Assembly (NCBI GenBank): GCA_964017045.1
Contig: OZ024802.1
Span: forward strand, 27,716,293 to 27,780,292
From: Omphiscola glabra
Taxonomy: Eukaryota; Mollusca; Gastropoda; Lymnaeidae
Length of the DNA: 64,000 nucleotides
Direction of reading: 5' to 3'
Shown here: positions 14,601 to 29,600 of the stretch, in pieces
Numbering within the stretch: position 1 is the stretch's first letter
Layout of the letters: the number at the start of each line of letters is the position of its first letter
The notes under the pieces: model-generated
The model's input: the letters and a program-made list of their open reading frames with translations, nothing else
Database searches by the model: none
What the model was told of the DNA's origin: nothing
Position numbers and translations under genes: made by a program

Positions 14601-17600
14601 TCCCTACAATATCTCTCCTTGCCGTAACAAGAACCACAATGAGGCCTACTTGCTCTAACCAGAACCACAGAGAGGTCTACTTGGCAATGGCACATTCAGG
14701 AAGGAAGCACCAAGCTTATGCTCTTTCTATTTCTAGTCCCCATATCGAGATTTGCTTTTGGTGTGAAAATGGCAGGAACACATCTGCCTTGGGTACCCCC
14801 TGAAAAGGGCAGGAACACAACATCTGCCTTGGATGCTCCCTTGAAAATGGCAGGAACACAACATCTGCCTTGGATGCTCCCTTGAAAATGGCAGGAACAC
14901 AACATCTGCCTTGGATAGGTGCAAAATTTTTACCACTAACTGGTTCCCCCTACAACAACATGGCAAAGACATAAATTGATGCCGAACAATAAAAACATCA
15001 AAGTTCTACTTGTTTAACTCTGCGCGTTGCAAGATTGTATTTTGGCCAAGCATTTTATGAAACGGAAACATTTACCACTGGCAAGAAGGGGATCCATCAG
15101 TCCCTGCAGTACACGGTCGGACACTTCATCCATTCCTCCCTCAGCGAATGACGTCCAGGACATCTCTTTACTCGGAGGCTGGGGGTGAATTATTTTCTTT
15201 TCCGCTGACAAGACAGTAAGTGAAACAACATAAATGTCAGAGACTCCATCCATATAAATATTAAGACATCAGAAACTGAAATGATTTGTTGAAATCGCCC
15301 CAGTCACTTCTTTCTTGTTTTACTTTAATTCAAAACGGGATAATAATTTATCCCCTTGTCAACCCAACTTAAATATTTTTTTATTTATTTTAAAAGTGAA
15401 ATCGCCAGAGCGATTCATTATAAAAATCACCAGAGTGACTCATTATAAAAATCACCAGCGTGATTCATAATAAAAATCACTGGAGCGATTCATTGTAAAA
15501 ATCACTGGTTGTATGGCATCCTTCCGTCTTCACGAGACGATGGAGTATCTATATAGTAGTCCTACACTTCGACGAGTGGCTCACTAGGCCAATCTTGGAG
15601 TGACAATCTCGACTGCATTTAACGCAGGAGAATGATGATTCCTGGTTAATTTTGGTCTTCCGTGCTGTTCTTTCACTGGAGCATTCATTATAAAAATCAC
15701 CAGAGCGACTCATTATAAAAATCAGAAGAGTGATTCATTATAAAAATCACCAGAGCGATTCATTATAAAAATCACCAGAGCGATTCATTATAAAAATCAC
15801 TGGAGCGATTCATTATAAAAATCACCAGAGCGATTCAATGTAAAAATAAAACATGTAAGTTATATTAACCTGAAAAACATTTTGATTCACCCTTGACTTA
15901 ACTCATGTTGGCTACTGTTCCAAAAACTAACCCTATACCTGGTCTCGTAATGTTGTATGCTGGCTTGTTTAATGTAAGGAAACAATTAAGTAATAGTTAC
16001 AGGTAAAACATTTTGAGTCATTGCTATTATAGTCTGTGTGTTGACCGGGCTTTTGTTCACCTTGTGTGGTGTGCAGCGGTGGCAGGCATCGCCCGTCTCC
16101 ATTGCTGTTATGTGGCCACCAATCAACCCTCCCCTGCCACCCTTTATTGGGAAAGTTAGTTCGTTTACCATATCCAGAAGTGTCTACACAGAGGTGGAAA
16201 ATACTGGAATTTCTAGCCTTTCTGTTCTAGGGGGCTCTGACTCCATCACTATAATTACGACGATCAACTGTGACCTGCAGACTTACCAGACTTACAGGAG
16301 CCCCACAAGACTTAAACAATTTTTCACTGTGTGATGATTAATATTTTTACCTTTCTAGGATTTTACTTTTTCATTGCTGTGCCTGTAAGTCAATACAGTT
16401 TCTATTTCTGTACATTTGATTTTGTATTTTTATATCAACTTAATAGTATAATTAAATTGTTTATTGTTAATATCGCTAGCTTTGGTCTAGTTTTCCATGA
16501 ATAATTATTTTCTGTCCTTTGTCATGTATTGTTCATCTTATGAGCCAAATCTTACAACAGAATAAATCTGTTAGACCATATAACTGTACATAACAGTCAT
16601 GCTTTACTAAATACAATCTGGCTACATTTCTTACAGCCAAACCTCATACCTGGTTTTGTAGTCTTGGCTGCAGGCTTGTCCAGTGCCAGGGGATGCAGGA
16701 TGTCCAGCATGATTTTGTCACCAGGCTGGATCGGCACCTTGTAGTCACCCTCGGGGGTGGCTGGGGGTTTCAGCTCACGGGGAGGGAACCCATACCTGAT
16801 CTTCTGTTTGGCTGATGGGACATTGACAGCATCCGTGATGAGGGACTGCAGTTCAAGAAATGTGCATTCTGATGGGAGGTCAAGTGTGATCTGGAGAAGG
16901 AAATTGTTGTACATATATGTGATCTGGAGAAGGAAATTGTTGTACATATATGTGATCTGGAGAAGGAAATTGTTGTAAATATATGTGATCCGGAGAAGGA
17001 AATTGTTGCACATATACATGATCTGGAGAAGAAAATTGTACATATATGTGATCTGGAGAAGAAAATTGTTGTACATATATGTGATCTGGAGAAGAAAATT
17101 TTTGTACATATTTGTGATCTGGAGAAGAAAATTGTTATAAATATATGTGATCTGGAGAAGAAAATTATTATAAATATATGTGATCTGGAGAAGAAAATTG
17201 TTATAAATATATGTGATCTCGAGAAGAAAATTGTTATAAATATATGTGATCTGGAGAAGAAAATTGTTGTACATATATGTGATCTGGAGAAGAAAATTGT
17301 TGTACATATATGTGATCTGGAGAAGAAAATTGTTGTACATATATGTGATCCGGAGAAGAAAATTGTTGTAAATATATTTGATCTGGAGAAAAAAATTGTT
17401 GTACATATATGTGATCTGGAAAAGAAAATTATTGTACATATATGTGATCTGGAGAAGAAAATTGTTATACATATATGTGATATGGAGAAGAAAATTGTCA
17501 TTCATATATATCCATGACTAAAAATTTTGTATTTTAACTTGGTCAACTTTAAAAAAAAATTAATTTACAATAGGAATTGCCAAAAATCTTGGAATTCATT

Positions 17601-20600
17601 TATAAAGTAATTTATGCACAGCTATTCAAACTTGACTAAATTATAAAGTAATATATGCACACCAATTCTACCTTGACTAAATTATAAAGTAATATATGCA
17701 CACCAATTCCAACTTGACTAAATTATAAAGTAATATATGCACACCAATTCTAACTTGACTAAATTATAAAGTAATATATGCACACCAATTCTAACTTGAC
17801 TAAATTATTTCTAACAAAACCACAAACACAGTCACAAATCCACTAAAAAATAATCGTGATAAGTTTTTAACACATTGAAATTAAGCTTTGCTCTGGCATC
17901 TCCTAAGCCAGGGTTCCCTAACCTCATTTATACTCTGCAACCCACCAAATAGTCTTGCACTAACTTCAAAGCAAAAAAGGCCTTTCAAGATTCTTAAATA
18001 AACTGACTTCCATTTTAATCAGATTTCCCCCCCCCCCCACCCCTAAAATGCCACCTGGCACATGTCGGGCATCTGTGTCCTAAACAATGCGTTCTACCCT
18101 AAGAAAATATTTCAGTGATACTGAAAGTGTTGACTTTTTTAAAACTTAAGTCTTTTAACATTATTTATTTTTTAAATGAAATTTTTTTAACTTTTTTTTT
18201 TTTTTTTACAAAGAGAGCAACTTTTCTTCAGTTTAGTAATAACTTCACAGCTTTCAAATATATATCAAGTAAGAAGAAAAAATCGTTTTTGAGCATGTGC
18301 TAAGAGATTTTCAGTGAGCAAGTGCTAACGGATCCTCAGTGAGCGAGTGCTATCAGATTCTCAGTGATCGAGTGCTAACAGATCCTCAGTGAATGTGTGC
18401 TAACAGATTCTCAGTGAGCAAACATACAGATTCTCAGTGAGCGAGTGCATACAGATTCTCAGTGAGCGAGTGCAAACAGATTCTAAGTGAGCGAGTGCTA
18501 ACAGATTCTCAGTGAGCGAGTGCTAACAGATTCTCAGTGAGCGAGTGCTAACAGATTCTCAGTGAGCGAGTGCTAACAGATTCTCAGTGAGCGAGTGCTA
18601 ACAGATACTCAGTGAGCGAGTGCTAACAGATTTTCAGTAAAGTTTTTTTAGTTCAAAACAAGGGTCCAGAATGTACGTCTCCAATTTCTTACATTTCTAC
18701 CATCAGATGTGGAGAGTCTGATTCTCTTGTTGGTAGGGGTTGATAACTCTGACGCTCCACCGCTGCCTGTCGGAGTTGTGGAGCTTGTTGCCCCGGCAGC
18801 TGCCGCAGAAGATGGAGCCTGGGAGTACGTCACAGTCGACGACAGTGGTGGTGGGGACTGTCGAACAGAGGCAGCTGGGGGAGAAGGTGGAGGGGACTGG
18901 GACTGGTGAAGCTTTCGCTCTGGTGTTTTCTATTTAAAAGAAGAAAAGGAGAAAAAAATTCTTTGACTGATTAAATGGCTTAAGTATTGGGTTAAAAGAA
19001 TAAATCTTAAAAACAGATCAAATGAAAATCTGAAGTTAGGAACTTTTAACTGGGTCAGTGTATCCAATTCAATAATTGCCCTAGGCTGGGGTACCACGCT
19101 ATATAAAACTTCTCATAATAATAATAATATAAACCAACCAAGCTAAAAAAATCTGAAAATGAAACGAGGGTCAGGATTGGCTCATTTTGAACAGCCCATC
19201 ACCAAACAATTGATTAATTATGCAAACACTATAGTGAATCCATACATGGGACACCAAATAATTATAAATCACTAATATACCTGTATCTAAGCCCCAGAGA
19301 CAAATCCAATCCATTCAGTTAAACTTAAAATGAGGATATTGTAGACCGAAAAAACCTGTAGGATATTCCGAACCAAATAAACCTCCCGGATATTCAGAAC
19401 AAACAGTTTTTTGAATTTACATTTCTTCCTGCCTCTTTTGAAAGTTGGATTATCACTTAAACATTGTTTTATTTTCAACCAGGTTTACCTCCCTTGTTCT
19501 CAAGCTGAAACCTACCCGTGACCATTGTTCAGACGTGTGCCGCCCCTCGTGCGACATCTGGTCAGAAAGTTTTCGTTGTTGCTTTGATGCATTGGCTTCA
19601 ATCTGCTGCTGGATCCTGCGCTCCGCTGTGCTCTTGTTGAGTTCCTCCTTGTGCACGCTCTGTCTCTGTGAAATGGCAAGAGACTGTTACACAGGGTGAT
19701 GTCATGACCATTCCTTAACTTGACTTTTTCACTGACACAACCAAGGCTGCACAAGTCACTTTTCACCTATTTTTAGTTTAGCTTGGGTTGCTTATGTTTA
19801 AAAAGTTTCTTTTTTTTTTTCCAAATAAAAAAATTCAGAAAAACGACAGATGAAAAAAAAAATGCCATGCTACCAGTCTGCACAGTTTGTAACTATTTAA
19901 CAACCATCTGCTGGACATCAGCGGCTGACTTTTGCAACCCTGGTCCCAACTTTGCCTGTAACCTATACAACATAGACCACCAAAGTGATGAACATTATCA
20001 TTGGCTTCCAGCTGAACGTGGTCAGTGCAAAAACCAAAAAATTATTAAAAAAATAGGAAAATAACTTTAGCTCAATTATAAAAGAAAATTCTAGAGGAAA
20101 AATATCACAAGCAATAATATTTTGTTTTTCATACAATCAAAATTTTTTTTTTTTAATTCCACAGATCAGTCATTATTTGATTATATGGAGTTAACACACC
20201 TTAAAAAAAATCATTTTTTTCAAACTCTATTTGAGCTATAAAGTGAAACATTAATTGACAAACATTTCTAGTAAAGACCGACCAAATTTCGGCTTCGGTT
20301 TCATTGTCGAAAGTTGCCATATGATCACTTTTTGTCTAGTTTCGGTAGAAAAATTAACTTTCGGTTTTGGCCGAAAGTGAATGAGACTTTCAGCCATCTA
20401 GCCAAAAGTGATTGAGGTTTTCGGTCATCTACCAAAAGTTTTAGACCAGCAATCCGATATTCCTTATTGCTGGACGTCTTGCTGTCATCGTATGTTATAT
20501 GACTAACACTCTGCGAAAACTGATCACAGCTGCATGATGATGTAATTGTCCTTTATTTTTCCAAAAATTAAATTTCAATTAAGCCTAGTCAAATGTAAAT

Positions 20601-23600
20601 AGTTTTGTGGAAGAAAAACTAATGGAATGGTAATATTTATATCTTTATTTTTGTTGTAACTTTTCAAAAATAAAATTTGGAAGCCTATGTTTATTCAATT
20701 CATTCATTTTGATTTATCATTATCATACTCATGTTGGCAAAGGCAATTTAATATTGAATAATCCTAGGGAATGGCAATATTTACATCATTATTTTTATGG
20801 ACACTTAGGCTTTTTCAATTCATTCATTTCTTGAAATTCATCATCATCATAAATATTGTTATGGATGAAATAACATACATGTGCGTGCATTCATTTCTTG
20901 AAATTCATCATCATCATAAATATTGTTATGGATGAAATAACATACATGTGCGTGCATTCATTTCTTGAAATTCATCATGCTCATAAATATTGATATGGAT
21001 GAAATAAAATACATGTGCGTGCATTCATTTCTTGAAATTCATCATCATCATAAATATTGATATGGATGAAATAACATACATGTGCGTGCATTCATTTCTT
21101 GAAATTCATCATCATCATAAACATTGATATGGATGAAATAACATACATGTGCGTGCATTCATTTCTTGAAATTCATCATCATCATAAATATTGATATGGA
21201 TGAAATAACATACATGTGCGTGCATTCATTTCTTGAAATTCATCATCATCATGCTCATAAACATTGATATGGATGAAATAACATACATGTGCGTGCATTC
21301 ATTTCTTGAAATTCATCATCATCATAAACATTGATATGGATGAAATAACATACATGTGCGTGCATTCATTTCTTGAAATTCATCATCATCATGCTCATAA
21401 ACATTGATATGGATGAAATAACATACATGTGCGTGCATTCATTTCTTGAAATTCATCATCATCATGCTCATAAACATTGATATGGATGAAATAACATACA
21501 TGTGCGTGCATTCATTTCTTGAAATTCATCATCATCATGCTCATAAACATTGATATGGATGAAATAACATACATGTGCGTGCATTCATTTCTTGAAATTC
21601 ATCATCATCATGCTCATAAACATTGATATGGATGAAATAACATATATGTGCATGTATCACGATTCGTATGATACTAATGTAGTAGGCCTACTGCAGATCT
21701 ATTTACTGTTATAATTTTGGTGACCAATTTAGATATAATTTGCTATTCTCCGTTGAGACCCATAAGAACAACAATTTAAGAGACCCGGTTAAAAAAATAT
21801 TTGTCCCCCACCAATGGGGTTGGGGAGGTTGGTCGCCGAACGAAATAATTACGTCACCAGCACGGAAAGACTAATGTGTTGGTACTAGGCTAAATATTAA
21901 TACAGCCTGCTATTTATGAAAACACAAAGCATTAGTATGACGATAACCACGAAACATTTTGGTGATATTTTTATAGTCTTAATAACTGATATATAGGTGA
22001 CAATTGGCTCCCCCACCAAATATCCTAAGTTGAATAGAAATTCCCTATACAAATATCATAGATAAATGGTGATGGAGACGTAAGAATTTATTGTTGCAAA
22101 TAGTTTCCAAAAAATGTCAAATTAAATTTCAATTGAAATGTCTATAGACGCCCATATAAAATTTCTTTTACATTAAGTGCCTTAAAAACTATAAATATAT
22201 TCATCTCTTAGATTTCTGCAATTAACTGTGAGACAGACCTGCAGACCAGTGAGTATTGCTTTGGTCGCCTTGTGTGGTGACCAACCGGCTTGCTCCTCCT
22301 CATCGACAGATGCAGACTCGTTGGAGGCTGACGTGCCTGCAGCACCCCTCACCTCTCGTTGAGCACTCTTCTCTGCTTCAGGCTTGTTGGTTTGACGCAG
22401 GATCTGCTCCACCACCTTCTGCACTAGCCTCTCACTGCCAAACTCTCCTGTGTTGGGGAAAATAATCTTGGTTCAGTATCATTCCACCACCTTTCTCTAA
22501 AAACATCATACTTTAATAAAATGTATCCAAATAACTATATGCGTATTATACAACTGAATTTGTGACACTTGATCCAGGATAGTAATCTTATTGTAAGGGA
22601 ATTTCCATGGCTTGGGTTATTTCAAGGTTGCTGTAATAATAATGCACCAATAACAATGTGTTATATTCACTCTTGAATCCCTTAAATGCAAGCCTGAACA
22701 AGGTACTGGGCTTACATGGAAAGTGAGCTTGAACAAGGTACTGGACTTACCTGGAAAGTGAGCTTGAACAAGGTACTGGGCTTACATGGAAAGTGAGCCT
22801 GCACAAGGTACTGGGCTTACATGGAAAGTGAGCCTGCACAAGGTACTGGACGTACCTGGAAAGTGAGCTTGAACAAGGTACTGGACTTGCCTGGAAAGTG
22901 AGCCTGCACAAGGTTCTGGACATACCTGGAAAGTGAGCCTGAACAAGGTTACTGGTCTTACCTGGAAAGTGAGCCTGCACAAGGTTCTGGACTTACCTGG
23001 AAAGTGAGCCTGAACAAGGTACTGGACTTACTTGGAAAGTGAGCCTGAACAAGGTACTGGTCTTACCTGGAAAGTGAGCCTGCACAAGGTTCTGGACTTA
23101 CCTGGAAAGTGAGCCTGAACAAGGTACTGGACTTACCTGGAAAGTGAGCTTGAACAAGGTACTGGACTTGCCTGGAAAGTGAGCCTGCATAAGGTTCTGG
23201 ACTTACCTGGAAAGTGAGCCTGAACAAGGTACTGGACTTACCTGGCAAGTGAGCCTGCACAAGGTTCTGAACTTACCTGGAAAGTGAGCTTGAACAAGGT
23301 ACTGGACTTGCCTGGAAAGTGAGCCTGCACAAGGTTCTGGACTTACCTGGAAAGTGAGCCTGAACAAGGTTCTGGACTTACCTGGAAAGTGAGCTTGAAC
23401 AAGGTACTGGACGTGCCTGGAAAGTGAGCCTGCACAAGGTTCTGGACTTACCTGGAAAGTGAGCCTGAACAAGGTACTGGACTTACCTGGAAAGTGAGCC
23501 TGCACAAGGTACTGGACTTACCTGGAAAGTGAGCTTGAACAAGGTACTGGACTTGCCTGGAAAGTGAGCCTGCACAAGGTTCTGGACTTACCTGGAAAGT

Positions 23601-26600
23601 GAGCCTGCACAAGGTACTGGACTTACCTGGAAAGTGAGCCTGTACAAGGTTCTGGGCTATCTCGTAGGCATTGCTGTTGAGACTGGGATCTTCTTGGTCT
23701 TGGAACCAATCTACCTGGGCCTTGATGGACCGATCTCCCCAGTCCATCTGAACAGTGAGGCTGTGAATTACCCAGTGAGAAAGTAAGGATAACGTAAAAC
23801 ACTCAAACTGTGAAGTAAATGCTGCATTTGTAAAGTTATTGCGGGGAGAGAAAATTATTTAAATCTTGAAATCATGGAAACCGTTAAAGGTCCATTTCAC
23901 AGTATTTCAGTTAATTTAAAAATACAATTCGTTCTTTCTTAACATAATATAAGAAATGCTAAATTTGTTCAGAAATTGTTCTTTTGTATGTAAGATGTTT
24001 TCTATGGCTATGTCTTACACAACATTTTCAAAATATGCATTGCATCTAATTTATTCTGTTTTCTATAGCTATTTCTTAGACAACTTTTTCAAAATCTGCT
24101 GAAGTCTTGCATCTAATTTATTCTGTTTTCTATAGCTATTTCTTAGACAACTTTTTCAAAATCTGCCGAAGTCTTGCATCTAATTTATTCTGTTTTCTAT
24201 AGCTATTTCTTAGACAACTTTTTCAAAATCTGCTGAAGTCTTGCATCTAATTTATTCTGTTTTCTATAGCTATTTCTTAGACAACTTTTTCAAAATCTGC
24301 TGAAGTCTTGCATCTAATTTATTCTGTTTTCTATAGCTATGTCTTAGACAACTTTTTCAAAATCTGCTGAAGTCTTGCATCTAATTTATTCTGTTTTCTA
24401 TAGCTATTTCTTTTTTTTGTTTTGTTTTTTCAAACAAGCGGTAACGAACATCAACAAGACAAAGACACCAGCATGTTTGACAAGCTGCATTTTCTGTGCT
24501 AGGAAATTGCATTATTGCACAGGCTTACAATTTAGGAAAGCCATCGTACTCCTTGCCCTCCCAGTAGTGCTTAAAGCCACACTGGCATGTTTTTGATTTC
24601 GTCATGGTCTTGTCCTTGTTCTCGTAGTGCACAGTGTAGTCAGCATCCACCAGGCGGAATGTCTTGCTACAGTAGTCAGAGTAAAAAAAGGTTAAACTAT
24701 TTTTTTTTTTTTAAAGAATGTGTAAATAGTGGAACATCTTTCAAGATGGCTAAATGCTGATGGATGATGTAACCGACAAGTTTAAAAAAAAAATAAAAAA
24801 TTCTCAAATCAACATTTGCCATCTCTTATGTTTAAATACAACTGATGGAAATTATGTAATTTAACCAATTGAAATTGGTCAGCTACACTTAAAATGTGTT
24901 TTTCAGGGGGAAACTTTTGGGTTCTTCAAAAAAAAAATCTTGGAGATGCTTCAGACAGAAATAATTCTATCAGGTTGTGGCCCCCACCCTGGTTTATTTA
25001 TTAAAGCTAAAACAACAATCCAAGTGCACTGAAATCCATTCAAAACTGTACCTGTTAGAAGGCTTGTGAGACAATATAAAAAAATTATTAAAGCTAAACC
25101 ATCCAAGTGCACTGAAGTCCATACGAAACCCTACCTGTTACAAGGCTTGTGAGACACAATGCAAAGATGATAAAAAAAATCATGTTTGGTAAGTCCTGGC
25201 AGTGATCACAACAAAAAAGAAAACTTTGCATTTCTAACCTGCTACAGTACAAACAGGAAGAAGGCTTGTGGCTTCCCTTCACTACAACTAGTTTATCCAG
25301 GCAGGCATCGTAGCTTGCTATCACATCTGTGGAGAGGAAATTGTTCAATTATTTCTTTTATTAAAAAAAAAAACTTTTCCAAAGCTTTGAAATTTGAATA
25401 TTTTTTTTCCCCACATGGTCAGTCAGTCTTTTGTTATGCTTGATAAAGAAATGACAGTCAGTCTTTTGTTATGCTTGATAAAGAAATGTCAGTCAATCTT
25501 TTGTTATGGTTGATAAAGAAATGTCAATCAATCTTTTGTTATGGTTGATAAAGAAATGTTAGTGGATCTTTTTTTATGGTTGATAAAGAAATGTCAGTGG
25601 ATCTTTTCTTATGGTTGATAAAGAAATGTCAATGGCTCTTTTGTTAAAGTTGATAAAGAAATGTCAATGGCTCTTTTGTTAAAGTTGATAAAGAAATGGA
25701 AGTCAAACTTTTGTTAAAGATTTAAAAAGTGGCAGGCGATCTTTTGTTATAGTTGATAAAGAAATGTATACACAGCATGCACCCAAAACTAGCAGTACTG
25801 AAACTCCTGCATCATTAATGCTTAATTGCTTTTGTCCTCGATGCATAGGTCCAGCTGCCATCTGACCACAGAAGTGAAAAAGGATTCTATGTTGGAATGT
25901 TTCTTATTTTAAATGGATCTCTCGCTGAAGCAAAAAAGTATTCAAAGTTGTGCATCATTTTTGCTCGTACATTAGTGAATGTAAAGGGTTTAAAAAAGGT
26001 GGAAGCATAATTCAGAGTAAGAGATTTTTTTTTAAAAGGCACCAAGTAACTCGGTTTTTAATAGTTGGAATCCTAAGAGTGGCTATTTAATCATTTGAAC
26101 ATCCCTGATGAAAATAGACAGAAATATGTCAAACGAAAAACTGTGAGAGAGTATCTCATGTAGAGAAATCATTTAAACTTTATTTAAAAAAAATATATTT
26201 TCGATATTTTCCAATTTTCTTTTCATCTCCTCACCATGAAGGGGAAACGAGTACTGCTGTTGATCTTTCAGCTTCCCGTGAGTCTTTGCAAGCTCGTAGA
26301 GTTCTCCCCCCGGGTAACACCAGTCTTCACTGATGACGCTGGCAAAGCCCAGGCTGTGACATGACAGGCAGATGAACAGGAGACCCTCTTCTATGCTTGC
26401 CTTGGTCTTCTCCAGCAGGAACTCAAGATCCATTCCAAATACGAGCCCTGAGATACACACACACAAAAAAAAATAATTGTTTAAGAGTAAAATGCTAAAC
26501 AGATATTGACTAAAAAGAAAAAAAAAAACCACATGGAATCAAATGGAGGCAAGGAATCTAAACTGAAGATTTAAGCAGCCAAAGAGCAGTAGCATTTTCA

Positions 26601-29600
26601 TGAAAATGCAGAAAAAGGAGAAATGGACTACGATTAGTCAATTGTTTTGTCACATGATACGTGTAAAAACAAGTAATATTTCCGGTAGGCTGTCTGCAAC
26701 ACACTAGTCGCTCACAAATTTTTCTTCAAACAACTTTCTTCCTTTAGTCATGACTGATTTATAATTATTGTCACATTTAATGAATGTCATTTAAAGAAAC
26801 GCGTGTATTCAAGAATATTTTGAAAAGTAAAATTTTAATAAACACCGGGGAAGCGCTGATGGAGACAAACATTTTGCTTTAGAATTAATGATAATGGCAA
26901 TGGCTGATCAGCTGTTTATCTGTTGTTATGTGTTGTTATGTGTAGCAGAAAGCCTACTAATGGCTGGTACGTATCACGTGACAAAACAAGGAAGTGACTA
27001 ATCGTAGTCCATTGAGAGACTGGGCCATGCAGGAGTTATTCATGTATGGATCTCAAAGAAAAACATTTAGATTTCGGAGAGGTTGAAAAACAGGTAGGAA
27101 TGATTTCAACACACAAAAGTGGTAATAGGACATTTTAGATGAAACTAAGAAAATAGTGGAAGAAGATGTGTTTAGGCTTGAAATGAAAATATAGAAAAAT
27201 TAAAAGTATGTTTTGGCCAGATGCCTTCTTCAGCAGACAATACAAAACAAGCAACAACAGATAAGTGAAAAAAAAAAAAAAGAAAAAGTCAAACTTTGAT
27301 TATGAACTTAAAAAAAAGTAGATCTAGTTGAACAAATTCAAATATGACAAATAAATATATTTATTATAAAACTATTGCAACAGCTGAGATTAAATATTGA
27401 ATGAAATATTGCAAAGGTGTTCTGTTTAAGTAAAAATTGGATAGCTCACCATTAGCTTTAAAAATCTGTTGATAAACATCGGCAAGGAGGGCAGAGGACA
27501 CATGATGCTTTTCATAAAATATATCAGACATTGCTGAAACCAGACGCTGGAAATACCCTGCCTGTGTACACACCAAAAAAGATTTAATGAATTTTAATCA
27601 AATTAATTTATAACTATGGAAATATCCTGCCTGTGAACACACCAACAATTTTTTTTACTGAATTTTAATCAAATTAATTTATAGCTATGGAAATATCCTG
27701 CCTGTGAACACACCAAAATTTTTTTTACTGAATTTTAATCAAATTATTTTATAACTATGGAAATATCCTGCCTGTAAACACACCAAAAAAATTTTACTGA
27801 ATTTTAATCAAATTAATTTATAACTATGGAAATATCCTGCCTGTGAACACACCAACAATTTTTTTTACTGAATTTTAATCAAATTAATTTATAGCTATGG
27901 AAATATCCTGCCTGTGAACAAAAAAAATTTTTATTTTACTGAATTTTAATCAAATTAATTTATAACCAGAGAGTAAAAAAAAGCCAACATTTCCGTTGAT
28001 GAGAAGTTAATTTTAATCAACAAGTTTAGAAGCAAACGTGTGTTGCGCTGTTGTTGATTTAAACATTTAGACTGATAAGCTCGAAATCTGAAAAGCTAAT
28101 TCAAACAATAAAATGACAAGATAATGAAATTGCCCACTATATCATTCATTTAAGCACACAAGAAATAATTGTAAGAGGGTGTGTGCGAGTGTGTGTATGT
28201 GCCAGAGTGTGGAGCGATTTCAGCAGATTAATCATTTAACAACTACACCGAGCATGCTGATACACTAACCTGCAGAACCTTCTCTCCACCTATCTGACAA
28301 AATCCGTTGTCATCAAAGTGCACATACTTGTCAATCTCAAGGTCTGAAATACCCCAGGCTCTCTGAATCACGTGCCTTGACAACACGGGGCATTTTTTAC
28401 CTGTCAATGAGAGGACAGATTTGTTTGATTGAAACACCCGATGTTATGTTAGTGAGAGTCTGATAAAAAGAACCTGTTAATGTTTATGAGACAGGAACAT
28501 TTTGATAAATAGGGTGAATGAGTTTAACTTAGGGTCCAGAACCAGTAAATAGTGTAGCTTTTTAGTTCTAAATCTAAATACAGTGGAACCCCTAGATAAT
28601 GTGCCCCCACTATAACATGAATTTGGATATAATACCATTGTGGCATGACTGCCACAAATATTTGGATATTCAGTCGCACATGAAAATTAATTTTATTTCA
28701 AAGTAATTGAAAAACAAAAAAAGAGTTAAATCCATACATTCACATTAAAAAATCACTTTACAAAATTAATAAAACAACCTGTCTTCCTTTTTTAAAAATC
28801 ACAAAGTTATTCACACGTCATATTGTAAAACCCCCCATTAACACAACCCAGCTATTAGGGCCATATGATTTTACGGACCCCCCCAATCACTGCATCATAG
28901 CAGGGGCTCAATGCTAATTGATAAAGAATAGGATAAGATAACCAAAACAGACCTTTAACCCCAACTAATGGTATGAAGTGGTTCCTCCCAGGACTGCTCC
29001 AGGCAATACAGATAGGGTTGTTCAAGATGCCATCCTTGTTCATGCATTCAGATGGGGGAGAGAAGCAGGGTAAGAAAATAGCTGAGGAAAAAGGTAGGTA
29101 AATGTCTTTTGTATTAAAAGCAACAACAAAAATTTAAAGTCATGCATAATCATAAACAGCAAATTATCAAGAAATATGGAATTTGAATGGCAGCTGGGGC
29201 TGTGGAATTAAACAAAAATATATGCAGATTCCAAATGTGGGGGATGTTAAAAGTATAGTTCCTAAATTGACACCCTAGTCTGAATGCACTGCTTGACGTT
29301 CTTAATTGTACATTTTGGTTGTATATGACCTGATTAAAGTAGGCAGTAATTCTAACCACAAAGCCATCAAAATACATAAGTTTACTATTCTTGCAAACGC
29401 CTCATCAATAAAATCCCCCTATACATTTTCAAAAGCACTAATGAATAGTTAACTTTAAAACACAAACTCCTTTCTAGGGATCAATATCTCAGCATTCCTC
29501 ACCAGAGTAATCCCCAGAGCTCTGTATACCCTCCAGTGAATCCAGCAATATGATTGGCCGCTTCAGGACATTGGCCAGGCCTAGAATATGAATATTCCTG

